Assembly: GCA_900544455.1 (NCBI GenBank)
Contig: UQVJ01000002.1
Span: forward strand, 1 to 63,281
Direction: 5' to 3'
Source: an uncultured Eggerthella sp.
GTDB taxonomy: Bacteria; Actinomycetota; Coriobacteriia; Coriobacteriales; Eggerthellaceae
Length of the DNA: 63,281 nt
Position numbers and translations under genes: made by a program. The notes beneath the pieces were generated by a model, which was not told where the DNA came from, ran no database searches, and saw nothing but the letters and a program-made list of their open reading frames with translations. Every line of letters starts with the position of its first letter. Positions within the stretch are counted from its first letter, which is position 1. Positions 8,855-17,189 of this stretch are shown piece after piece.

Positions 8855-9812
8855 ATGGCTAAAGAGTTTAAAACCATTGACGAGCAGATGGCATTGCTTA
8901 ACTCCCACGGGATTAAAACAGACGATCAAACAAAATCCAACTCATGAGGGAAAGCTATTACGCCATAGTAGATGGCCACAAAGACCCTTTTCTTGACAAA
9001 ACAACGATGAGGGCAAGCCGAAGATCGCTATCTCGAGGACACGGAGTTTAAATGGCTGTTTACCCTTTATTCATCTGATCGAGATTTGAGGTCGTTAACC
9101 TTTAGCTATCTGGACAAAGCCGAAGCCATCATGAAAAATGCGGTAACCTACGCTTTCTGCGAGAAGCACCCTGACCCGGAAGCCCATCTTGACAGATCCG
9201 TCTACGTTAATGCGCGGAATACGCTTGTCCCTAAAAGCTTCTCCGGCAATAAGAAAAAAATCCACCAAGGAAATCTGGCCAAACTTATTGAAGCGCTCAA
9301 CGATAAGCGACACAAATCAAGCAAAAGCTTTATCAAGCATTACTCTATTGAGTACGACTTTGTGCCACTTTGGGTTCTCCAGAAAAAACTTGACCTTTGG
9401 AAACATCTATCATTTCTACCAGCTTCAAACGAGAAGCATACAAAATGCAACTTGCAAAAAGATACTGGAAGCAACCAACAAAGACCTCCGGGAAAACTAC
9501 CTGACACCGCAAAAATTGCTCCATGCCTTTTCCGTTTTGGTAGATTATCGCAATCTATGCGCCCACGGAGAGCGGTTGTATTGCTCAAAGGTCGGACGTT
9601 CCCAAGACATTCCCTTCAACAAACTCGCAGACAACCTGAGGGCCATTCTCCCAGCAAAAGAGCATAAGGAATTCTTTATCAAAATCATCAACTTGTTCAA
9701 TGCATACGGGAGCAGCTTACACGTAGTAACCAACGAATCCTTGTTGTGCGACATGGGGGTTCGAGATCGCGGGAGAGGCTTAGCAGTAATTCCATGTTCC
9801 TACAATGGATAG
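8855..9812 (+). pseudogene. Abi_2 / AbiF-like HEPN protein, broken by frameshifts
   Basis: Three consecutive frames together spell one Abi_2 family protein of about 310 residues. It starts at ATG 8855 (MAKEFKTIDEQMALLNSHGI), hits TGA at 8945, resumes as MRESYYAIVDGHKDPFLDK, and shifts again near 9015. It continues EDRYLEDTEFKWLFTLYSSD, and shifts once more near 9385 at a run of six A. It ends through LLHAFSVLVDYRNLCAHGERLY to a stop near 9812. RNLCAH is an RX4H HEPN ribonuclease motif. Abi_2 proteins are phage abortive-infection factors; AbiF-type members are HEPN RNases paired with an RNA. Three disruptions argue for a decayed gene, though the A6 site alone could be a sequencing error. Codon use is more AT-rich than in the neighbours. 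Confidence 0.8.
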
Positions 9813-10085
9813 CCAGCATTAGCAGCAGCTCCCTTTGTGTCGCTTTTTCTTAGCTGGACGAGTGCGCTTCATGATGGAACCTTATAGGAATTTATAGCCT
9901 CCAATGCCCATTCCCGCTAAAACCAGAGAGGGGCCCGATCGGGCAGCGCCGGATGACTGTACGCTCCTGTACGAAGAAAGCCCCAGAGAGACCGCCCCTC
10001 CCCAGATCAAGACGCCGCCCCATTAATCATCAGGTATAATTTATAAGTTCAATATAACCACTCCCCCGCAGTTAAGGAAATTTCC
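9813..10085. other. Intergenic gap before rmlA
   Basis: About 270 bases without a convincing gene. It holds GGGGCCCGATCGGG-type inverted GC segments around 9930-9950 and a TATAAT box at 10035-10040, about 45 bases before the rmlA ATG, with only a poor -35. It is the likely promoter region of the plus-strand rmlAB operon. Confidence 0.4.
10035..10040 (+). promoter_or_regulatory. TATAAT -10 box upstream of rmlA
   Basis: A perfect TATAAT lies 45 bases upstream of the rmlA start in an AT-rich patch. No good -35 is seen 16-18 bases upstream, so the promoter may need an activator. Confidence 0.45.
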
Positions 10086-10973
10086 ATGAAAGGCATCATA
10101 CTTGCAGGTGGCTCAGGCACTCGCCTGCACCCAATAACCAAAGCGGTGAACAAGCAGCTTCTGCCCATTTACGACAAGCCACTTGTTTATTACCCGTTGA
10201 GCGTACTGATGCTTGCGGGCATCCGTGAAGTATTGGTTATTTCGACCCCCCGCGATCTGCCCGCTTTTCGCGAGCTCTTAGGGGACGGGGCCGAGCTTGG
10301 CATGCACCTTGAATATGCCGAACAAGCTGAACCCCGCGGACTAGCTGAAGCCTTTATCATTGGGCGCGATTTCCTTAACGGAGAGCCCTGTGCCCTGGTT
10401 TTAGGTGACAACATGTTCCATGGACGAGACCTAACCCAAACCCTCAATAAAGCAAAAGAAAAAGTTGCGGCCGAGGGCGGTGCAGTGGTCTTCGGCTATC
10501 CCGTACAAGACCCTCGCGCGTTTGGTGTAGTTGAATTCAACTCGAACCACCGCGTCATTGGCATCGAAGAGAAACCGGAGCAGCCAAAGTCAAACTATGC
10601 TGTTCCAGGCTTATATTTCTACGATGGAGATATCTCCAACATTGCAGCCGACGTCAAGCCTTCCCAGCGCGGTGAACTTGAGATAACCAGCATCAACAAC
10701 ATATATTTGCGGCAAGGCAAATTATCCGTTGAGCTTATGGGCCGTGGCATGGCATGGCTCGATACAGGCACCCCCGAGGGCCTATTGAAAGCCGCCGAAT
10801 ACGTAGAAGCGGTCCAAAGTCGTCAAGGCTATTATATTGCATGCCTTGAGGAAATAGCATATCGTCGCGGTTTCATTGACGCCTCCGAGCTGCGCAACCT
10901 GGGAAGCGGGCTCAGCAAAACCGCCTATGGCAAATACCTCATAAACATAGCAAACGAAGTTGAGGGGGAATAA
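10086..10973 (+). CDS. rmlA: Glucose-1-phosphate thymidylyltransferase
   Basis: This 295-residue enzyme makes dTDP-glucose from dTTP and glucose 1-phosphate in the cytoplasm. The N-terminal signature GIILAGGSGTRLHPIT and the KQLLPIYDKPLVYYPLS segment are diagnostic of RmlA/RfbA. LGDNMFHG and AWLDTGTPEGLL are also typical, and the length matches the short (about 290 residue) class. The start has AAGGAAA upstream. The next gene, rmlB, begins within two bases of its stop. rmlC and rmlD, needed for rhamnose, are absent from the window. The dTDP-4-keto-6-deoxyglucose formed here is therefore probably diverted to the aminotransferase at 18392-19510. Confidence 0.97.
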   Translation: MKGIILAGGSGTRLHPITKAVNKQLLPIYDKPLVYYPLSVLMLAGIREVLVISTPRDLPAFRELLGDGAELGMHLEYAEQAEPRGLAEAFIIGRDFLNGEPCALVLGDNMFHGRDLTQTLNKAKEKVAAEGGAVVFGYPVQDPRAFGVVEFNSNHRVIGIEEKPEQPKSNYAVPGLYFYDGDISNIAADVKPSQRGELEITSINNIYLRQGKLSVELMGRGMAWLDTGTPEGLLKAAEYVEAVQSRQGYYIACLEEIAYRRGFIDASELRNLGSGLSKTAYGKYLINIANEVEGE

Positions 10974-10974
10974 C

Positions 10975-11988
10975 ATGCTCGGGTTTCAGCCCAAGAACAT
11001 AATCGTCACAGGCGGCTGCGGCTTCATCGGCAGCAACTTCGTGCACTATATTGTAAACAACCATCCCGATGTACACGTCACCGTGCTGGATAAGCTTACC
11101 TACGCAGGCAATAAAGAGAACATCGCGGGTCTGCCCGCCGACCGCGTAGAGCTTGTGATTGGCGATGTATGCGACGCTGAGCTTCTTGACGAAATAGTCC
11201 CAGGACACGATGCTATCGTTCACTATGCCGCCGAATCCCACAACGACAACTCCATCGCCAACCCCGAGCCATTCCTGCACACCAACGTAGAAGGAACCTA
11301 CCGTCTGCTTGAGGTATGCCGCAAATATGACGTGCGCTACCATCACGTAAGCACCGACGAGGTGTATGGAGATCTGGCACTGAACGACCCGGCGCGCTTT
11401 ACCGAGGAAACCCCTTACAACCCGTCGAGCCCCTATAGCTCCACCAAAGCAGCCAGCGACATGCTGGTGCGCGCCTGGACCAGAACCTACGGCCTGCGCA
11501 CCACGATATCAAACTGCTCAAACAACTACGGCCCCTACCAACATGTAGAAAAATTTATTCCGCGCCAGATCACAAACATCCTATGTGGAACCCGCCCCAA
11601 GCTCTACGGAGACGGCCTGAACGTACGCGACTGGATCCATACCGAGGACCACAGCTCCGCCATCTGGACTATCCTCACTAAGGGTGCCTACGGTGAGACC
11701 TACCTCATCGGCGCCGACGGGGAGCGCAGCAATATCGATGTACTGCACTCCATCCTTAAGGAAATGGGCAAAAACTCAAACGACTTCGACTGGGTCAAAG
11801 ACCGCCCCGGCCATGATCGCCGCTACGCCATCGACTCGTCGAAATTGCAGCGCGAACTGGGCTGGGCGCCGAAACACACCGACTTCGCGCAGGGCCTTGC
11901 GCAGACCATTGAATGGTATAGGAACAACGAACAGTGGTGGCACCCCGCCAAAGAGACCACCGAGAAAAAATATAAGGCACAGGGATAA
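10975..11988 (+). CDS. rmlB: dTDP-glucose 4,6-dehydratase
   Basis: A 337-residue extended short-chain dehydrogenase that converts dTDP-glucose to dTDP-4-keto-6-deoxyglucose with bound NAD. It shows the Rossmann motif TGGCGFIGSNF, the active-site STDEVYG and YSSTKAASD (Tyr-xxx-Lys), and RNWxxx-like NVRDWIHTEDH. The ATG at 10975 has GAGGGGG upstream and is preferred to the in-frame ATG at 10960 inside rmlA. The stop overlaps the next gene's start as TAATG, so rmlA, rmlB and the GT2 form one coupled operon. Confidence 0.97.
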   Translation: MLGFQPKNIIVTGGCGFIGSNFVHYIVNNHPDVHVTVLDKLTYAGNKENIAGLPADRVELVIGDVCDAELLDEIVPGHDAIVHYAAESHNDNSIANPEPFLHTNVEGTYRLLEVCRKYDVRYHHVSTDEVYGDLALNDPARFTEETPYNPSSPYSSTKAASDMLVRAWTRTYGLRTTISNCSNNYGPYQHVEKFIPRQITNILCGTRPKLYGDGLNVRDWIHTEDHSSAIWTILTKGAYGETYLIGADGERSNIDVLHSILKEMGKNSNDFDWVKDRPGHDRRYAIDSSKLQRELGWAPKHTDFAQGLAQTIEWYRNNEQWWHPAKETTEKKYKAQG

Positions 11989-13106
11989 TGAGGGCAGAAG
12001 CCATTAGAGGCCAAGACATACCTGTTAGCGTCATATGCCCAACCTTCAACCAGGAAAAGTATATCGAGCAGGCGCTAAAAGGCTTTACTGCCCAAAAAAC
12101 AAGCTTCCGCTTTAACGTTTTTGTAGGAGATGACTGCAGCACAGACCAAACCGCATCCATCGTAAAAGACTACTCCCAACGTTACCCTGACATTTTTGTC
12201 CCAATATTTAGAGATAATAATATTGGGGGGGCCCACAATTGGCAGGACATGATCACGCGTTCCTCAAGCAAATATCTTGCATTCTGTGACGGAGACGATT
12301 ACTGGACCGATCCACATAAGCTACAAAAGCAATTCGATTTTATGGAAACAAATCCAAGCCTTCGAGCCTGTTTCCATGATGTCGAAGTGAAGATAGAAAC
12401 AGCCGACGGCAAATGGTTCCAAGCCAAGGATTTCAGCAATACCCCCGATGGAAAAATCTTGTGGCCCAGCGGAAATCGCCGCTTTATAAAAAAAGACAGC
12501 TACCGAATTGAAAATTACATTCCGTTTGGCTTTGTCCACACCTCATCGATGTTCATACGATGGAATTACAGCATCGATTTTCCAAGCTGGTTTTACGGGC
12601 ACGGCGTTGGCGATTACCCCATGTGGCTGCTGCAAATAGGCTCAGGGCGCTTCGGATACATTGATGAGATCATGTCCGTGCACCGACGCGTCAGCACAAG
12701 CACTTACCATTTTAAAGATCGCTATGATTTTTGGCGGAACAGCAAACCTGGCTGGATCGCCCTCGACGAAAGCTTGCTCCGATATTTTAGCAACGGTAAA
12801 TTCCCCACAAGCATAAGCAATGCTCTTATGCTTAAGCTAAAAGACGATTTGGCAAAAATGATAAAAGGATCTTTGGAAAAGGACCCCCCAGAAAAAACCT
12901 GGGAACTTCTTGTAAGGTATCAAAACCTAATCGGGAACTTATTCCATATTCCGGTTTTGGGCAAATACAGCCATATCAAGTTTAAATGCACCCTGTACGC
13001 ATTAAAAACAATGGCACCGCTTCCGCCTTACAAGGTCAACAAAATGGCAAAAGCGCTAAGAAAAAGAAACAAGAGATCCGAACTTACGTATTTAACTATG
13101 AACTAG
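11988..13106 (+). CDS. Glycosyltransferase family 2
   Basis: A 372-residue protein with a GT-A fold: VSVICPTFNQEKYIEQAL, VGDDCSTDQTA and the DxD motif CDGDDYWTDPHKL. The motif set resembles GT2 enzymes that add sugars to O-antigen or capsule repeat units. Donor and acceptor are not known. It is translationally coupled to rmlB. The coding sequence contains a run of seven G at 12225-12231 within the NNIGGAHNW codons, a possible slippage site. The lower GC of this stretch (to about 15.3 kb) differs from the flanking rmlB and suggests a transferred or exchanged segment. Confidence 0.85.
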   Translation: MRAEAIRGQDIPVSVICPTFNQEKYIEQALKGFTAQKTSFRFNVFVGDDCSTDQTASIVKDYSQRYPDIFVPIFRDNNIGGAHNWQDMITRSSSKYLAFCDGDDYWTDPHKLQKQFDFMETNPSLRACFHDVEVKIETADGKWFQAKDFSNTPDGKILWPSGNRRFIKKDSYRIENYIPFGFVHTSSMFIRWNYSIDFPSWFYGHGVGDYPMWLLQIGSGRFGYIDEIMSVHRRVSTSTYHFKDRYDFWRNSKPGWIALDESLLRYFSNGKFPTSISNALMLKLKDDLAKMIKGSLEKDPPEKTWELLVRYQNLIGNLFHIPVLGKYSHIKFKCTLYALKTMAPLPPYKVNKMAKALRKRNKRSELTYLTMN

Positions 13107-13127
13107 GCTCATCACTAGGAGAACACA

Positions 13128-14417
13128 TTGAAATTTAGCGATAAAACCGTACTGATTCTAGGGACAAGCACTGGAACGAAAGAAATCATCCAGTACATTC
13201 ACGAAAATGGAGGAAGGGTCCTTGTAACCGATTACTACGAGGAGGATCATTCCCCAGAAAAACGTGCAGCGGACAAAAGCTATTCAGTCAGCACGGATGA
13301 TCTAGACAAGCTAGAGCAAATTGTTATCGATGAGAGAGCGAATTGCGTTTATGCAGGAATCAGCGAATTCAATATCCTGCAAGCAATCAGGCTATCGGAA
13401 CGATGCGGTCTTCCCTTCTACTGCGACGAAAACCAATGGAACTCCGTAGCGGACAAAAGCCTCTTCAGAAATATGTGTGAGGAATATAACGTTCCCTGTC
13501 CATGCACCTTCTTCACTGGTGATGATTTAAACAACGAACCTATCGAAACCTGGGAGTATCCCCTGGTTGTAAAACCAACAGACTGCGCAGCATCGGTTGG
13601 AGTGCATATCTGCAACAGCCCCACCGAGCTAATGGAGAACAGCAAAGAAGCACTGGCGCACTCGGAAAGCGGAAAAATAATTGTTGAAGAGATGGTAGCA
13701 GGGTACGAATTCACTGCGCACTATACCATCTATAATGGAAAAGCCTCTCTCACCTGCCTGGACAATAGGTACCCTACCGCCGTCCATGAAGGTAGCGTAA
13801 CCACTATTCCCGCAGCTCGCGTTTATCCCTCCCTCTTCCTGGACGAATACATCAACCAAGCAAATGCAGCCATTTCAAAAATGTGGGAGGGACTAGGAAT
13901 TCAATACGGTATCACATTTGTCCAAGGGATATACAATCCAACCAAAAACAAATTTGCGATTTTCGAAGGGGCGCTCCGGGGAGCGGGAGAATGCCCTTGC
14001 TTCTACACGGAACGCTTAAGCAACGTTAACTATATGCAAATGATGCTCGATTCGCTTCTTTTAAACGAATTGCCAGACCAACCTTGGAATGACGATCCGA
14101 ATATGAATGGTAGAGTCTGCGGAACCATCTCATTGATAGCAAAGCACGGCACCGTCAAATCAATTATTGGCCTGGAAGGCATTGTCAAAGAGTCGAAACA
14201 CATCATTAGATACGAATCAAGATATCCAGTTGGATCAACAACGCCCGACGGAGATACGCTGCATCAGATCATGATCAGGTTCTTCCTGGTTTGCGAGAAC
14301 CGGGAAGAACTCGCAAAAGAAATTTGCCGAATCAATAATGCTGTTAATGTTTTTAACGAGCAAGGTGAAAGTCTCGTAATTAAATTTGATCATTCAAGGC
14401 TTGAAGGCCTCGAATAG
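13128..14417 (+). CDS. ATP-grasp family ligase (carboxylate-amine type)
   Basis: A 429-residue protein with an N-terminal pre-ATP-grasp Rossmann part (TVLILGTSTGTKEIIQYI) and an ATP-grasp core. Visible are YPLVVKPTDCAASVGVHIC (ATP-binding Lys), IIVEEMVAGYEFTAHY and FAIFEGALRGAGE. ATP-grasp enzymes form amide or related bonds through an acyl-phosphate intermediate. In this locus it may link an amino acid or other acid to an amino group of the polymer, but the substrate is unknown. The start is TTG at 13128 with AGGAG about seven bases upstream. It lies between a GT2 and an SDR on one transcript. Two more ATP-grasp genes are nearby (17190 and 38248). Confidence 0.85.
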   Translation: MKFSDKTVLILGTSTGTKEIIQYIHENGGRVLVTDYYEEDHSPEKRAADKSYSVSTDDLDKLEQIVIDERANCVYAGISEFNILQAIRLSERCGLPFYCDENQWNSVADKSLFRNMCEEYNVPCPCTFFTGDDLNNEPIETWEYPLVVKPTDCAASVGVHICNSPTELMENSKEALAHSESGKIIVEEMVAGYEFTAHYTIYNGKASLTCLDNRYPTAVHEGSVTTIPAARVYPSLFLDEYINQANAAISKMWEGLGIQYGITFVQGIYNPTKNKFAIFEGALRGAGECPCFYTERLSNVNYMQMMLDSLLLNELPDQPWNDDPNMNGRVCGTISLIAKHGTVKSIIGLEGIVKESKHIIRYESRYPVGSTTPDGDTLHQIMIRFFLVCENREELAKEICRINNAVNVFNEQGESLVIKFDHSRLEGLE

Positions 14418-14430
14418 AAAGGTCGCATAA

Positions 14431-15318
14431 ATGAAACTCAGGGTAGCCATAACAGGAGCAGGCGGCGTCTTAGGAAGCGAACTAACGGCCAAGCTCCTCG
14501 AAAAGGGAGATTCGGTCATCGCGATTTCGTCAAACGCGAAACTAATCGAATCATCTCATAACAGCGACTCAGGGCTAACCTACCTTGACAGGAAACAGAT
14601 TGACAGGCTGGCAGATGCGAGAATCGACGCTATCATTCATTGTGCCTTTCCCCGCTCAGAAAGCGAAGCCGATTTGGCTTCGGGTTTAAACTACTCAAAA
14701 TCGATTTTTCAAACCGCGAATAAAAAATCCTGTAGCCTTATAAATGTTTCATCGCAAAGCGTCTACTCTCAGCTACGCGAAAGAGCGGCAACAGAAAGCG
14801 ACGCACCACATCCCGAAAGCAGGTATGCGCTCGCAAAGTACGCCACAGAACTCCTTTGTGAGGCATCATGCAGCAACATCTTTTATTCCCAGATTCGTTT
14901 AGCAAGCCTGATAGGACCCAAATATACACAGCGATTTATTAATTACTTCGTTGATCACATTGTCGCTGGGAAACCCTTCAATGCCAACGACCCCAAAAGG
15001 CAATTTGGATTCATGGATGTCAGAGACGCAGCGTCGGCCTTAGCTGCCATTGCTCACAGCGATCCATCCAAGTGGCACAAGGTGTACAACATTGGACCCA
15101 AAGACCAAGGGGCTACACTAGAGGCAATCACCAACCAAGTAGTACAAGAGGGGTCGAGAAGAGGATATGCGCCTATATTCTCTTACCGTACAACCAGAAA
15201 TGCCGCTCTCAATTCAAGCATATCTAGCGAACTGTTCTATTCCGATTTCAACAGCCCAATGGAATACCCCGTCAGCCGCACCATTTCCGACATCTACGAT
15301 TACTACGAAGCCCAATAA
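14431..15318 (+). CDS. NAD-dependent epimerase/dehydratase family (extended SDR)
   Basis: A 295-residue Rossmann protein with the cofactor motif ITGAGGVLGSEL and the catalytic pair YALAK (Tyr-xxx-Lys), preceded by NVSSQSVYS. Family members epimerise, dehydrate or reduce nucleotide sugars. It is the last gene of the rmlAB-GT2-ATP-grasp operon, 13 bases after the ATP-grasp stop. It could modify the dTDP sugar, for instance as a 4-epimerase or a 4-ketoreductase. It is not a convincing RmlD by sequence, so the reaction is left open. Confidence 0.85.
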   Translation: MKLRVAITGAGGVLGSELTAKLLEKGDSVIAISSNAKLIESSHNSDSGLTYLDRKQIDRLADARIDAIIHCAFPRSESEADLASGLNYSKSIFQTANKKSCSLINVSSQSVYSQLRERAATESDAPHPESRYALAKYATELLCEASCSNIFYSQIRLASLIGPKYTQRFINYFVDHIVAGKPFNANDPKRQFGFMDVRDAASALAAIAHSDPSKWHKVYNIGPKDQGATLEAITNQVVQEGSRRGYAPIFSYRTTRNAALNSSISSELFYSDFNSPMEYPVSRTISDIYDYYEAQ

Positions 15319-15326
15319 CAAAGAGC

Positions 15327-15367
15327 GGAGCTCATCCGCTGGCGAAACAAACCGGTGGATGAGCTCC
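15327..15367. terminator. Hairpin between convergent genes
   Basis: A perfect 11-bp stem (GGAGCTCATCC at 15327-15337 with GGATGAGCTCC at 15357-15367) fills most of the 57-base gap between two convergent operons. Neither side has a strong T run, so it is a probable but not classical bidirectional terminator. Confidence 0.55.
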
Positions 15368-15375
15368 GTCCAAAA

Positions 15376-17172
15376 CTAGCAAACGCAATTGGTGCTTGAA
15401 ATCTTGCTTCCCGATTCAAGGAAAGTTCCCGGTTCAATAACCGTGTTATCAGCGATAACCACGTTGTCGCCAATAACGCTCCAGTCTCCTATCTTACAAT
15501 TGGAGCCAACATGAGAATTCATGCCAATCCAAACTCCCTTGCCTACAGTCGAGCCAGAACCGATAGAAGAATATGGCGCAATAGCAGAACCATCCCCGAT
15601 ATCAACCTTGTATCCAGTCAGCGCAGTAGACGCAATTAGGGGCTCGAGGCAAGCGCCATCAGCTTCAAGCGCTTGCCATATTCGCTTTCTCTTCAAAGGG
15701 GCCAGCTCGGCAACAATAAATCGATCATTATCGCCAAATGGAAAATGATGGAGCAAGCTACCAACACAGAAATCATTGAGGACATCATCTTTAATCTCGT
15801 CATCAAGGCCAACAATGCCCTTAAGATACAATCCTGAGCTCATGTGCATAACTGGATTGATGAGCGCATATGCAGTGCGATCCCCTCCCACTATGTATGA
15901 GTATCCACAAGAAATCCTATGCTTGTTCGGCCAAATATAAGGCTTCATGTTCAGGATGCTCTCTTTGCGAACTGGAACGTCTAGGGAAGGTTCTGGCCTA
16001 GCCACAAAAAAACCACCCTTGTGGGCAATCGCCTCATAATCTTTCTCAGACTCACGACCCTCGATCACGGCAAATACGTGCTTCCACATATGAACCAGGT
16101 TGTCAGGATAGTAAGAACGCATTACCCAATCACCAACTAGTTCGACCGACTCGCGGTCAGGGGGCCTCAAAAACTCTTCACGGCTCATTCCTGAAATATC
16201 TTCTGTCGCAAAAACGGGAAGGCCCATGGAGGCAAGTCGTTTATATGTCGGGTTTTCTTTTGGCAAAAATACCTTGTTTCCAACATAAAGAAGGCGCAAT
16301 GCATTGCCTAACCCGTTCTGCCTAGAGGATCCAAAGATTGCTATATCCATATTCCATAGGAACCTGTTGTAATTTTCTATTGGCATCATGGAAAAAAGAG
16401 GATGCGATCTTTCTCCGAACGCATCAAATGAAGTATCGGCAACCAAATCACGGTAACCCTCCGGATTCCCTCCCCAATCTTTCTTAGTGCCGTAAGCAAG
16501 AGGAAGATAATATTCAAAGGAGTCGGAATCTACCGATTTCAAGCTATCAATAATCTTGAGATGGTTGTTGAAGCTATGGGCATTATGCTCAATCTGAATA
16601 AAAGTCCTGCCGTTAGAACGCCGTTCAGCCCTTTTCATTCCCTCCAATTCGCAAAGAGAATCTTTATTCATGGGGAGATTTGCCCTGATACAGGTAGCTT
16701 TTTTGCCAAAATCGCTCTGGTATTTTGCCTTGTCGTCATCCTCAAGACAAATAACAGTATTGAACCTTTTTCTGGCAATAGCATGAACAATGTTTTTCAC
16801 AGTGGAGGATAGCGACTTACCCGACACCTTCCAATTATGAAGATCCATCCCCCATACAATCCAAGTTGATTTTTTTTGTATTAGAGGATGAAGAGACAGA
16901 AATAATGCGTACCTATGCGGCACGATAAAGCTATACCAGATAACTTGATCGTATTCCTTTATCTTTTTCCTTAGGGCACGAAGCCTTTTTAGCCCCTTTC
17001 CCTTCAAGGCATCCATATCATCTGCCTCAAAGAAAGACAGCTCGCCCTTGGGAACCTTCCTTAATGACATAAAGCAATGCTCGTCATTATCTGAGAAATT
17101 ATCTCTCATAAAGCGCACCCAAGTTGCAAGCATGCGCTCACTTGGGGGAATCAAGTGCAAATACTTCAACAA
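15376..17172 (-). CDS. Fusion: WecF/GT56-like glycosyltransferase + left-handed beta-helix acyltransferase
   Basis: This 598-residue protein has two parts. Residues 1 to about 370 resemble the GT56 (WecF, 4-acetamido-4,6-dideoxygalactose transferase) family: LKYLHLIPPSERM, WIVWGMDLHNWK, FIQIEHNAHSFNNHLKIIDS and NGLGNALRLLYVGNKVFL. Residues about 420-598 resemble PglD/NeuD/VioB sugar acyltransferases: an N-terminal Rossmann-like part, then hexapeptide repeats such as AIAPYSSIGSGSTVGKGVWI and VIGDNVVIADNTVIEPG. A single protein could thus acetylate the 4-amino group of a dTDP sugar and transfer that sugar to a lipid-linked acceptor. The adjacent ATP-grasp and aminotransferase genes and rmlAB support this. 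The fusion order and exact sugar (Fuc4NAc or Qui4NAc) are inference. Confidence 0.75.
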   Translation of the reverse strand: MLKYLHLIPPSERMLATWVRFMRDNFSDNDEHCFMSLRKVPKGELSFFEADDMDALKGKGLKRLRALRKKIKEYDQVIWYSFIVPHRYALFLSLHPLIQKKSTWIVWGMDLHNWKVSGKSLSSTVKNIVHAIARKRFNTVICLEDDDKAKYQSDFGKKATCIRANLPMNKDSLCELEGMKRAERRSNGRTFIQIEHNAHSFNNHLKIIDSLKSVDSDSFEYYLPLAYGTKKDWGGNPEGYRDLVADTSFDAFGERSHPLFSMMPIENYNRFLWNMDIAIFGSSRQNGLGNALRLLYVGNKVFLPKENPTYKRLASMGLPVFATEDISGMSREEFLRPPDRESVELVGDWVMRSYYPDNLVHMWKHVFAVIEGRESEKDYEAIAHKGGFFVARPEPSLDVPVRKESILNMKPYIWPNKHRISCGYSYIVGGDRTAYALINPVMHMSSGLYLKGIVGLDDEIKDDVLNDFCVGSLLHHFPFGDNDRFIVAELAPLKRKRIWQALEADGACLEPLIASTALTGYKVDIGDGSAIAPYSSIGSGSTVGKGVWIGMNSHVGSNCKIGDWSVIGDNVVIADNTVIEPGTFLESGSKISSTNCVC

Positions 17173-17189
17173 AACCTACCAAACAGTAT

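Noticed and set aside
9086..9812. Two overlapping open frames as independent genes
   Set aside because: Together they are consecutive pieces of one Abi_2 protein, split by a frame change at an A6 run.
10086..11988. A dTDP-rhamnose operon
   Set aside because: rmlC and rmlD are not found in the window, while a 4-aminotransferase acting on the same intermediate is.
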